Below, in pieces: positions 8,497 to 15,120 of a stretch of 25,873 nt of DNA. The stretch comes from a virus, in IMG/VR virus record IMGVR_UViG_3300025301_000098, positions 1-25,873 of that record; one strand, 5' to 3'. The first letter of the stretch is position 1, and every line of letters starts with the position of its first letter. The notes under the pieces were generated by a model. The model made no database searches, was not told the origin of the DNA, and saw only the letters and a list, made by a program, of their open reading frames with translations. Both the position numbers and the translations under genes were made by a program.

Positions 8497-9147
8497 TTAG
8501 CCCTTTGATGCCATCGGCAATTCCATTGCCGGTAATGTGTTGTAGGCATAGTACCTTCTTCCACGCTCGATCTCCTGCTCAAATTTCTCCATGGCAGCAG
8601 GAGCGTCCGGATGCCCCGGCGCGCCATAGAGTAGAAACGCCCTCACCCCCCATCGGACTACATTGCCCACGAACTCCTCGTTTATCCTCAATGTCACGCT
8701 ATCTGGAGAAGATGTACCAAGAGTCCATGCCTGCTCACCGACCCAATGCGTTATCGAGATGTTGTACTGCTGGTCCGCCTGCTTGTCGAACTTAGCCAAG
8801 TTGTCCCTCTCAAAGGCGATCATGACCGGCTTGCCCACCGGGGTCTCCCCCTGAAACCTCCTTCGCACAGTCTCGTATGGGACCAGTTTCATCGGAGAAC
8901 CGGATATCTCAGCCCGGATGAATCTTGGAATGGTGAAGTCGCCGATGGAGGAGACTGGATTCAGCGTGCTGTCAGTAGATGCCAAGGCGCATACGGTCGT
9001 GAGAGTGTAGGCTCGCGTTTCCTTCAAGAACCGGTCGCAAGCATCCCTTATGGCCCTGTCGATCTTGGCAAGGCTGAACTGGGTGGTCGTTATGTGAAGA
9101 GCCGATTGGGTTGCGGTCAACCGGGCTTCAGTCAAAGTCATAGCCAT
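8497..9147 (-). CDS. Head-tail adaptor-like protein
   Basis: The 216-residue protein starts at ATG 9147, overlapping the upstream stop as TAATG, with GGAG upstream. The N-terminal region is helical, with a segment IDRAIRDACDRFLKETRAYTL (read in parts) that resembles the opening helices of phage adaptor or connector proteins, followed by a beta region with PRFIRAEI. A later helical part has VVRWGVRAFLLYGAPGH and an EKFEQEIERGRRYYA helix at the end. This layout, a short protein after the capsid block and beside another adaptor-like protein, suggests it closes or extends the portal. The exact family is not certain. Confidence 0.65.
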   Translation of the reverse strand: MAMTLTEARLTATQSALHITTTQFSLAKIDRAIRDACDRFLKETRAYTLTTVCALASTDSTLNPVSSIGDFTIPRFIRAEISGSPMKLVPYETVRRRFQGETPVGKPVMIAFERDNLAKFDKQADQQYNISITHWVGEQAWTLGTSSPDSVTLRINEEFVGNVVRWGVRAFLLYGAPGHPDAPAAMEKFEQEIERGRRYYAYNTLPAMELPMASKG

Positions 9148-9869
9148 TACGAGACTCCCGCATGGGACCAGTTGTAGTTCGTGCTTCCCGTGGGCTTGCC
9201 GACCTGAAGTATGCCGCCACGGGACTGACCCATTATTCTCTGCTGTCCGGAATCCGCCCTCTTCATCGACTGTATCTCGGGAGATGTGACAAGCCTGTCA
9301 ACATGCCCGTGATCATTGGTCCGGTAGTAGGCCCCAAAGGCTCGCACGCACTGGATCAGGGCCATCTCTGCCCACGGCGGCACATTCGCCACAGCAGACC
9401 CCATGGTCATGGTCACCCAACCGGCGATATAGGCAAAGCGTATAGCCCCCTCCTGATCCGTGGCCGGAGTCGGATTAATCTCCAGACGTGGAAGACCAAG
9501 CGGGGACACGGTGTCCGATTGGCTGGGGTAGGCCAAGGCGACGTGATACATGGACGGCGTAGAAACAGCCGAACGCCCCAATAAATCCAGTTCCTGAAGC
9601 GTACTCAGAGCTACATCAAATGTCAGTGCGCCCTCCCTAGTCACGCCCAAGATCGTGCCATTGCCAAAGTCCGGAGGCATTCTCACCCAAGACTGACCCG
9701 CGACGAAGTCCAAGAGAACCGATGGCCTAGCCAGCCATCTCCATGGATGCAGTCCAGCTAGGAACTGACCAGCCTGATTAACGATCTGGTTCTCGTCCAG
9801 CCGCCCGTCGTGTTCCTCTCCAATAACAATATTGAGTTGGTCAACGAGTTGCGCGTATGTGATGGCCAT
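9147..9869 (-). CDS. Head-tail adaptor / tail accessory factor-like protein
   Basis: The 240-residue protein starts at ATG 9869 with GAGGA eight bases upstream. Early residues form helices (YAQLVDQLNIVIGEEHDG and a following NQAGQFLAGL), then HPWRWLARPSVLLDF and a strand leading to VRMPPDFG. The arrangement (short helices, W.WL, then beta with hydrophobic-P-x-DF) is characteristic of podovirus tail-tubular or P22 gp4-like accessory factors as I know them. A second helical region (WAEMALIQCVRAFGAYYRTND) follows. It would bind under the portal and seal the packaged head. Assignment to the class is fairly likely; the precise homologue is not claimed. Confidence 0.65.
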   Translation of the reverse strand: MAITYAQLVDQLNIVIGEEHDGRLDENQIVNQAGQFLAGLHPWRWLARPSVLLDFVAGQSWVRMPPDFGNGTILGVTREGALTFDVALSTLQELDLLGRSAVSTPSMYHVALAYPSQSDTVSPLGLPRLEINPTPATDQEGAIRFAYIAGWVTMTMGSAVANVPPWAEMALIQCVRAFGAYYRTNDHGHVDRLVTSPEIQSMKRADSGQQRIMGQSRGGILQVGKPTGSTNYNWSHAGVS

Positions 9870-9909
9870 GTCAATAGTCCTCGCTGGATTCTATCACTTG
9901 GTAGCAAGC

Positions 9910-10158
9910 TCATCCAGTAGCCGTGGCGTCCAGCCTGGCCTCAAGCCTTGACACTCTGTCCGCCAAAGCGTGATGATCGGTTGTCATCGAGTGGCAAACG
10001 CCCTGCAACGACTCGATGGCTTTCCCGAGTTGTTCTATTTTTGAGGACAGCACGGCAGTCGTAGTCTTGATTGACCCCACTACCCACACCCCGCCAATAG
10101 CAATAGTCACGAGCGTGATAATCAACTGCACCCATTGCGAGACGCTGAAGCTGTCCAT
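9910..10158 (-). CDS. Small membrane-anchored coiled-coil protein
   Basis: The 82-residue protein starts at ATG 10158 with AAGGAAG six bases upstream. Residues about 9-28 form one membrane helix (VQLIITLVTIAIGGVWVVG). The rest is a polar helix with heptad-like spacing (LSSKIEQLGKAIESLQ and DRVSRLEARLDA), probably a coiled coil. This architecture is common among phage holin-like, spanin-like or otherwise uncharacterised membrane proteins. A second protein of the same architecture is encoded on the other strand near 24.4-24.7 kb. Role in lysis is a guess. Confidence 0.7.
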   Translation of the reverse strand: MDSFSVSQWVQLIITLVTIAIGGVWVVGSIKTTTAVLSSKIEQLGKAIESLQGVCHSMTTDHHALADRVSRLEARLDATATG

Positions 10159-10191
10159 GTCTATCTTCCTTGAATAATAATAGCTACTGTT

Positions 10192-10938
10192 TCACAATAC
10201 CCCTCGTCTCGGAGTGTTATCGCGGCGATAGGCCGCGTAAAGACCATGAATCTCGGCAGCGGTAAGGACCTTACCGAACACTGCAACTTCCGATATGTGG
10301 CCAGAGAAGAACGCGGTGGTATTATTCTCCGATCCTATAAACATGCTGGTGGACGCATCATTTGATCTTGATCCAACACCATTAACGGCGTTCTCCATGG
10401 CAACAGCAACGCCATTAAAGTACACCAATGCGTTTGCAGCAGTAGTTGACCCGTCCCATGTGCATGTAACCATCGTCCACACACTCTGGGTCGAACTGGT
10501 GGACAAGGGCAAAGATACGGCAGAGTCATTCCTCAGATTGGTGCTGCCGTGATCAACGAATATGCGAATTTTGCCGGTGCTGGTGAGAACCACTATCTTG
10601 ACCAAGGCTCCCTTTGTGAGAAGACGAGTAGCTACAGCAGTTGGCTTTGCCCAGAAGTTGTAGGAGAAGGTCGTCAGGTTGTCGATATTGGTTGCCGATC
10701 CCAAGGACACAGTGTCATTGCTGGCATCGAACAACACTCCCGAAGTTGACGGGCGAATCCTTCCTATGCCCTCGTTCGCATTTGTTATAGGCCCTCCGGT
10801 ATAGGTTGCGTTTACGGGGGTCGCGCCTGCGGCTGAAGGCATTGACCTGTCAATAGCGACAGTCTCCCCGGAAGGCTCGTCCATGGGGTAATACCGAAGA
10901 GGAATAAGATTGCCGAGTTTGCCTCGTATATTTTGCAT
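10192..10938 (-). CDS. LamG/concanavalin A-like lectin domain protein
   Basis: The 248-residue protein is taken from ATG 10938, which overlaps the upstream TGA (TGATG) with GGAGG 13 bases away; an in-frame GTG at 10959 is weaker. The pattern is that of a laminin-G/concanavalin-like jelly roll: YYPMDEPSG near the start, GVLFDASNDTVSLG, FSYNFWAKPTA, WTMVTCTWDGST, LVYFNGVAV, MFIGSENN, and a final GHISEVAVFGKVLTAAEIHGLY (in pieces). This last stretch is typical of LamG domains. It probably binds carbohydrate and could be a particle surface adhesin. It follows a small coupled gene and precedes the membrane protein. Confidence 0.85.
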   Translation of the reverse strand: MQNIRGKLGNLIPLRYYPMDEPSGETVAIDRSMPSAAGATPVNATYTGGPITNANEGIGRIRPSTSGVLFDASNDTVSLGSATNIDNLTTFSYNFWAKPTAVATRLLTKGALVKIVVLTSTGKIRIFVDHGSTNLRNDSAVSLPLSTSSTQSVWTMVTCTWDGSTTAANALVYFNGVAVAMENAVNGVGSRSNDASTSMFIGSENNTTAFFSGHISEVAVFGKVLTAAEIHGLYAAYRRDNTPRRGVL

Positions 10939-11180
10939 CAGTCGTCTGGAACCTCCCACTTGCTTGGTTCCGCCTTCATGATTGCTATCGACTCGCTCAG
11001 TGGTTTAAGTTTGCCTTCTAGTTCACTCGGAACAGTCTGTGGTTGCCCGCCCACAAACGGCTCAAACTCAACAATAGCAGTCTGGTTATCCAGAGATATC
11101 CGCAGATTTTCGCCTCCATGCGCATCAAGTTCATCCAAGCCGGATTGATTGGGCATGAATGCGTACAGGTATCTGGACAT
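10938..11180 (-). CDS. Small coupled protein, unknown
   Basis: The 80-residue protein starts at ATG 11180, overlapping the previous stop as TAATG, and its own TGA overlaps the next ATG. A longer in-frame start at 11246 would lie inside the upstream gene and is not needed. The sequence opens MSRYLYAFMPNQSGLDELDA and is acidic, with a beta-like middle (NQTAIVEFEPFVGGQ) and a helical end (LSESIAIMKAEPSKWEV). No family is recognised. The double overlap suggests it is made in step with its neighbours. Confidence 0.7.
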   Translation of the reverse strand: MSRYLYAFMPNQSGLDELDAHGGENLRISLDNQTAIVEFEPFVGGQPQTVPSELEGKLKPLSESIAIMKAEPSKWEVPDD

Positions 11181-11731
11181 TACAAGTTTCTCCAGGCGAC
11201 GTTGCATCCAGTACCGGCGGTTGAGCCTGCATCCATGTCGAACCACACGTCCAACTTCTCGAATCCCTTATTGCGGATAATCAAGGCCGCGTTTCCATTA
11301 TCTGCTGGCGAAATTATCTCGTAATCCGATGTGCCGATATTGGTGGTGTCAAGAACGATAGTGTCGCACCAGAATTCACTGTCTGTTACGATACCGCCAG
11401 AGAGGCCATTTCGAGACCCCATCGTGGCCGCAACTCTTATCAGAAACGTAGCCGTCCATTGGTGCGTACTGCTGGTCAAAGAGACAAACCTAGACCAGCC
11501 GTACACATAAGCATGGAAATCATCGTTCGCGGTGTCCGTCCCGAAAAAGTGCATCAGAGTGTCTTGATCTGATGTGGGAATGACCACATGATTTGCGGTT
11601 GGGGTCCCTGAATCAGTGGTTGACGGTTCCGTAGTCGTATCGGCTGGGAACGATACGGCTGTATCGGTAGAGTTATTGGTCAGGCCCCGCCTTAGAATGT
11701 TTCTCTGGGTGTAGAGAGAACTGCTTGACAT
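11180..11731 (-). CDS. Beta-rich virion protein, unknown
   Basis: The 183-residue protein starts at ATG 11731 with AAAGGAG upstream. It is rich in Thr, Ser, Asp and Asn with a low-complexity linker around residues 30-45 (TTTEPSTTDSGTPTAN). The rest reads as a beta sandwich, with FHAYVYGWSRFVSL, QWTATFLIRVAATMG and FEKLDVWFDMDAG. It may be a particle surface or tail protein. It ends in a stop-start overlap with the next small gene. No family is recognised. Confidence 0.7.
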   Translation of the reverse strand: MSSSSLYTQRNILRRGLTNNSTDTAVSFPADTTTEPSTTDSGTPTANHVVIPTSDQDTLMHFFGTDTANDDFHAYVYGWSRFVSLTSSTHQWTATFLIRVAATMGSRNGLSGGIVTDSEFWCDTIVLDTTNIGTSDYEIISPADNGNAALIIRNKGFEKLDVWFDMDAGSTAGTGCNVAWRNL

Positions 11732-11784
11732 GGAAGACTCCTTTCTTCGTTAGTCGGTCTTGAAGTCCGTGTTGTGATGACGGT

Positions 11785-12246
11785 TCAGGTAAACAGCATC
11801 AGCGTGACATCCGCATCTCCTTGACCATTGGCTACGTTTCTCTGCACGACGATACGGTCAAGCAGGGTGGTCGTAGTCTGGACGGTAGTTGAGACGATAG
11901 CCGACGTATTCGCCACGAAATCGTCACTGGAAAATATAAACGGCACGTTAGCGGTAATGCCGATAGCGGCGTAGTCGGGAGTGGTTGCGGTTGATCGGAA
12001 CTCAGCGAGAACTGCCTGATCGGACAAGATTATTCCCACGTCAAAATTAGATACCCCGGAATCTCCGGCGGTCCACATAGTCACGGCGGTGTAATTGTCG
12101 GCCACGATAGCTCTAGCGGAAAAATGCTCATCGTCCGTTGCCTTGATAGTCCTTGGCGCAGCCGTGGACAGGTCACCGATTTGCACAACTTGGCCGTTGG
12201 GAAATACAGCTTCGACGGAACTCCATATATTTACGTTGGTTGACAT
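11785..12246 (-). CDS. Beta-rich virion protein, unknown
   Basis: The 153-residue protein starts at ATG 12246 inside the 3' end of the Rossmann-like gene, with GGAGG seven bases upstream. It is nearly all Val, Thr, Ala, Asp and Ser with an alternating beta pattern (FSARAIVADNYTAVTMW and ALLAEFRST-like turns). No cysteine is present. A compact beta-sandwich structural protein is likely. Nothing ties it to a named family. It lies between the glycan-type enzymes and the LamG block. Confidence 0.7.
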   Translation of the reverse strand: MSTNVNIWSSVEAVFPNGQVVQIGDLSTAAPRTIKATDDEHFSARAIVADNYTAVTMWTAGDSGVSNFDVGIILSDQAVLAEFRSTATTPDYAAIGITANVPFIFSSDDFVANTSAIVSTTVQTTTTLLDRIVVQRNVANGQGDADVTLMLFT

Positions 12247-13001
12247 TGGCGGTCCTCCGTGACCTTTTTAGACATCATAGCATCCTTTTGCTCTTGGGAA
12301 ACAGCAAAATGATCTGCATGACTTGATACGACTGCCGTGGCCATTCGCCTGAAGTGTTCTCGCATCGCAGGTGTATCCGCCTGTTCTGGTGTCATGAAGC
12401 TGATTGGGAACGCCAAGCAGGCCCGGTACGCTGCGGCCAATACTTGATTCGCCAGGGTCTCGTTCTGCTGATAGGCATAGCCGTAGAAGGGCGGCGACCA
12501 CGGGAACGGCTTGGTAAGTTGAGTGTCTCCAAGAATATCCACACGCCTTCTAAGTCCCATGGCGACCCCAAGCCAGAACTCCATGCACGCCTTGTGCTGG
12601 AAGTATTCAATACTGTCGTGTAGATGGTACATGCCACACAGCACGATATGCTCAAGGCCCTCCGTGAGGGCATGGGCCAGCATGTACGCCCCGGTACACT
12701 GGAAATACTGGATATTAGTATTGAATGCCGAGACGACCTCATTCAGGGGAAACGCTTCTGATCTCGGAACTTCAGGCCATGGCTCTCGGCAAATAACCCG
12801 CACGTCTTCGGGCAGGTCGTTAAGTCCATCTATAAATTCTTGGTCGAACTGGTGAATGTTGTCGAAGAAGTAGACTCTGGTCACGCCCGGCTGCCTCATG
12901 AAAGCCCGGTTGATGCACCATATTTCGATGTCGCCAGCATCGTCCTCGTTATAAGCCTCGATCATTCCGACCAGAACGACTTTTTTAGACTTGCATGGCA
13001 T
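12231..13001 (-). CDS. Rossmann-like phage accessory protein (partner of nucleotidyltransferase)
   Basis: The 256-residue product is taken from ATG 13001; an in-frame TTG at 13034 would extend it by 11 residues. The first strand is KKVVLVGMIEAYNEDD, then DIEIWCINRAF and TRVYFFDNIHQFD, a Rossmann-like alternation. Further on, FPLNEVVSAF, YFQCTGAYMLAHALTEG, HIVLCGMYHLHDSIEYFQH and FWLGVAMGLRRRVDIL follow. I recognise this general layout from uncharacterised phage proteins sometimes compared with DUF115/MptE-like folds. The first 17 bases overlap the end of the nucleotidyltransferase gene, so the two are probably made together. Substrate is unknown; a role in sugar or surface-glycan chemistry is inferred from the partner. 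Confidence 0.65.
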   Translation of the reverse strand: MPCKSKKVVLVGMIEAYNEDDAGDIEIWCINRAFMRQPGVTRVYFFDNIHQFDQEFIDGLNDLPEDVRVICREPWPEVPRSEAFPLNEVVSAFNTNIQYFQCTGAYMLAHALTEGLEHIVLCGMYHLHDSIEYFQHKACMEFWLGVAMGLRRRVDILGDTQLTKPFPWSPPFYGYAYQQNETLANQVLAAAYRACLAFPISFMTPEQADTPAMREHFRRMATAVVSSHADHFAVSQEQKDAMMSKKVTEDRQCQPT

Positions 13002-13677
13002 ATCGGGATTCCCATAGGCCCTTGGCCAGTGCAAAAGAATTAGAGTCGTGAATCTCCATCACATCACCCTTCTGGCTTACAACCGGCACGAACGAGTTGG
13101 CCACGCCACCAGAGACCCGCTCGGCCAGCGGGCCTCCGTCCACGATATACCTGTCCGGCATCTCTTCAGACCGTATCGGCATGTCGTCTTCATCGTACCT
13201 CGCGACCCCATCTTTATCTATATAACAGGCATAGAATGGGTGTTCTTGGTCCGCCTTGAACATGGTCCTGGCCCTTGCCGCCCCGCCCTCCATGGCCATG
13301 ATAGTCTCGTCGATCAGCTTGGGCTTCATGATCAGGCAACATCCCATCAGGCGTACAGACACGAAGTCTTCAACTTGACCGTTACGCGACCTCCACTGCA
13401 AAGAATTCCACTCCACGATCTTCTCGTTCTGACCATCAAGATCGTCTTCCTCCTGACACAAGCGGTCATCCCGGTCGTAGAATTCCACGCCAGCCTCTAC
13501 CGCTATCTGCTGGATGTCCGGGCAATTAGTGGACACGACGACATCCGCAGCCAGAGAACTCCCCTTGGCAGCGTCCATAACGTGACGGATGACGGGATAT
13601 CCGTCTATCAGAAGCAGGTGCTTCTTCGGGAGCCTCGTGGACCCGGCCCTAGCCTCGATGAATATCACGCTGGTCAA
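12985..13677 (-). CDS. Cytidylyltransferase-like nucleotidyltransferase (CMP-sugar synthetase family)
   Basis: The 230-residue protein opens with IFIEARAGSTRLPKKHLL (residues 5-22), the nucleotide-binding loop of the SpsF/KdsB/CMP-NeuAc synthetase family, followed by GYPVIRHVMDAA. Further family-like parts are VVVSTNCPDIQQIAVEAGVEF (46-66, in pieces), EDFVSVRLMGCCLIMKPKLID, and a C-terminal DVMEIHDSNSFALAKG. Such enzymes join CTP to an acidic sugar for surface glycans. The start is uncertain: TTG 13677 or GTG 13668, both with weak ribosome binding sites. It directly follows three capsid-block genes and a terminator, an unusual place for a sugar-nucleotide enzyme. Substrate cannot be told. Confidence 0.8.
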   Translation of the reverse strand: MTSVIFIEARAGSTRLPKKHLLLIDGYPVIRHVMDAAKGSSLAADVVVSTNCPDIQQIAVEAGVEFYDRDDRLCQEEDDLDGQNEKIVEWNSLQWRSRNGQVEDFVSVRLMGCCLIMKPKLIDETIMAMEGGAARARTMFKADQEHPFYACYIDKDGVARYDEDDMPIRSEEMPDRYIVDGGPLAERVSGGVANSFVPVVSQKGDVMEIHDSNSFALAKGLWESRYAMQV

Positions 13678-13746
13678 TTATCATTCACCATTCCAATTAC
13701 GCGGACGTAGCGGCGGTCACTGTGCCGGTGGCATAGGTCACTCCCG

Positions 13747-13780
13747 AAAAGTACGGGGGCCACCGTATGCAGCCCCCGTA
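13747..13780 (-). terminator. Intrinsic terminator after the ETHTG-repeat gene
   Basis: On the minus strand a perfect 9-bp stem (TACGGGGGC / GCCCCCGTA) with an 11-base loop is followed by CTTTT. It starts ten bases after the stop codon of the 178-residue gene. Confidence 0.7.
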
Positions 13781-13789
13781 ACAGCGTCT

Positions 13790-14326
13790 TTAAGCAACGC
13801 GGTAGACGATAAACGTATTCGCCGCAGATCGCCGGTAGAAGAACATGCCGGTCGCAACGTTACCGTCCGCATCCTGAGCATCAACAACCGGGTCTCCAAC
13901 GACGGTCACGCCAGAGCCAGCGGTTAAGGTGATGTCACGGCCCGCCCCAGTTGCCAGATTTAAGATGCTCTGAAAGAAACCGTCACCATTAGCAACAGTT
14001 CCGGGCAAAGCAGCTTCAATCTGCGTACCCGTTCGCGTAGTAAACGCTGCCGCAGAGGTAGGAGTAGCCTCGATAATGCGGGCGATCTGCTCGGCAGCAC
14101 TAAACGTCGCACTATCATCAAGACCAGTCTCAGCAGCAGCGATAGAATACATCTGCGGTACCTGCGCCGAGTCCATGTGCTGAAACGTCTCGCGTCCGGT
14201 GTGCGTTTCCGCTCCCGTATGCGTTTCCGCGCCAGTGTGGGTCTCCACACCAGTGTGCGTGTGTGCTACAGTGCTTTTGATAATTTCAGAACCGACAAGT
14301 CGTTTTGTTTCAGTTCTATTAGGCAT
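13790..14326 (-). CDS. Capsid decoration/head-fibre-like protein with His-rich repeats
   Basis: The 178-residue product is taken from ATG 14326 with AAAGG eight bases upstream. An in-frame ATG at 14413 would add a cysteine-rich 29-residue extension but lacks a ribosome binding site and lies just behind a terminator. Residues 23-46 are four six-residue repeats of the form THTG-x-E, placing a histidine every six residues. The C-terminal third (DITLTAGSGVTVVGD, then FFYRRSAANTFIVYRV) matches a beta domain I know from the C-termini of many phage head and structural proteins. It follows the capsid and a smaller decoration-like gene, so a head-surface role is likely. Confidence 0.75.
   Translation of the reverse strand: MPNRTETKRLVGSEIIKSTVAHTHTGVETHTGAETHTGAETHTGRETFQHMDSAQVPQMYSIAAAETGLDDSATFSAAEQIARIIEATPTSAAAFTTRTGTQIEAALPGTVANGDGFFQSILNLATGAGRDITLTAGSGVTVVGDPVVDAQDADGNVATGMFFYRRSAANTFIVYRVA
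14189..14260 (-). repeat. Four 18-bp tandem repeats encoding THTG-x-E
   Basis: Four consecutive 18-nt units encode THTGVE, THTGAE, THTGAE and THTGRE. The DNA copies differ at third positions, so the array is not very recent. Confidence 0.9.
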
Positions 14327-14420
14327 AACTTGGACCTTTCGCGGGGTGATTTCTAAGCAGCAGTTCCCGACCCCATCGCGGGTGCTGCCATGACCACATG
14401 TACAAGCGGCCATAGTCTGA

Positions 14421-14453
14421 TAAAACCACCACTCGCCACGCAGCGGGTGGTGG
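14421..14453 (-). terminator. Intrinsic terminator after the 160-residue gene
   Basis: On the minus strand an 11-bp stem (CCACCACCCGC / GCGAGTGGTGG, one G-T wobble) with a six-base loop is followed by TTTTA. It lies about 50 bases after the stop codon. Confidence 0.75.
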
Positions 14454-14502
14454 CTGACGCAGGTGAATATAGACGCACAAATAATCCTGCGGACAAAGTA
14501 GT

Positions 14503-14985
14503 TTATCCTGAAGCCGAACCGGAGGAGTTAAACGCCCATCCGTCGAACAGGACCTTTATCACGGTTGCCGACCCACCTGTGGTCCCGGCCTCCAACGCAA
14601 ATCCGATCCCAGCATTCCCGTCCGTTCGCTTTGTGGCTATAGCGGAAGCCTGGGGCATAATACTGTCTGTAATAGCCACCGCAGTAGAGGGGGCGACCAA
14701 GCATCCGTGGATGCCGCGAATCAGGAATTTGCCCTGCTTGTCATTGGCCGTTGCCTCCATGGCCAAGCAGAATAGCCAGCCTTCCAGATGGGCCGTGACG
14801 GGTTCGATGACGTTGGCGAAGGGATCGTTCGCGGTGGTCGTGTAAGCGTCCACGTCGCCGTCCGTGCCGCCAAGATCGAAGGCGCACACGTCACCGATGT
14901 CCAGTGTGGCTCCAGTTCTGTTCGTGGCGAAAGTGGTAATCGTCTGAGCTTCCACCCACGAACCCGGTACAGTAAAAAGAGGCAT
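14503..14985 (-). CDS. Small head protein, probable capsid decoration/cement protein
   Basis: The 160-residue product is taken from ATG 14985, with AAGGAG seven bases upstream; an in-frame ATG at 15072 lies close to a terminator and has no good ribosome binding site. It begins MPLFTVPGSWVEAQTIT and is rich in Thr, Ala, Gly and Asp with a beta pattern (ATLDIGDVCAFDLGG and VIKVLFDGWAF). Size, composition and place right after the major capsid gene fit a decoration or head-stabilising protein. It is set off by its own terminator on each side, so it may be expressed at a different level from the capsid. Confidence 0.7.
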   Translation of the reverse strand: MPLFTVPGSWVEAQTITTFATNRTGATLDIGDVCAFDLGGTDGDVDAYTTTANDPFANVIEPVTAHLEGWLFCLAMEATANDKQGKFLIRGIHGCLVAPSTAVAITDSIMPQASAIATKRTDGNAGIGFALEAGTTGGSATVIKVLFDGWAFNSSGSASG

Positions 14986-15011
14986 CTGTGATCTCCTTAT
15001 GCTGCCCCTGC

Positions 15012-15025
15012 CTGCTCCGGAGCAG
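15012..15025. other. 14-bp perfect palindrome in leader of the 160-residue gene
   Basis: CTGCTCCGGAGCAG is its own reverse complement and lies between the capsid terminator and the AAGGAG of the next gene. It could be a protein-binding site or a small leader hairpin; nothing decides which. Confidence 0.4.
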
Positions 15026-15081
15026 TCCCCGGCCAGTAAGGCTGCAACACTCAGGTTGTTGCGGACATCCATGCCCGCGTG

Positions 15082-15114
15082 AAAAAGGCAACTAGGCGGT
15101 TAAGCCTAGCCGCC
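15082..15114 (-). terminator. Intrinsic terminator after the major capsid gene
   Basis: On the minus strand an 11-bp stem (GGCGGCTAGGC / GCCTAGTTGCC, two G-T pairs) with a six-base loop TTAACC is followed by TTTTT. It lies seven bases after the capsid stop codon. Confidence 0.85.
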
Positions 15115-15120
15115 CGTGGC

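Noticed and set aside
13048-13710. 220-codon plus-strand open frame
   Set aside because: It is antisense to the nucleotidyltransferase, is full of His and Arg, and has no family pattern. The minus-strand protein is clearly real.
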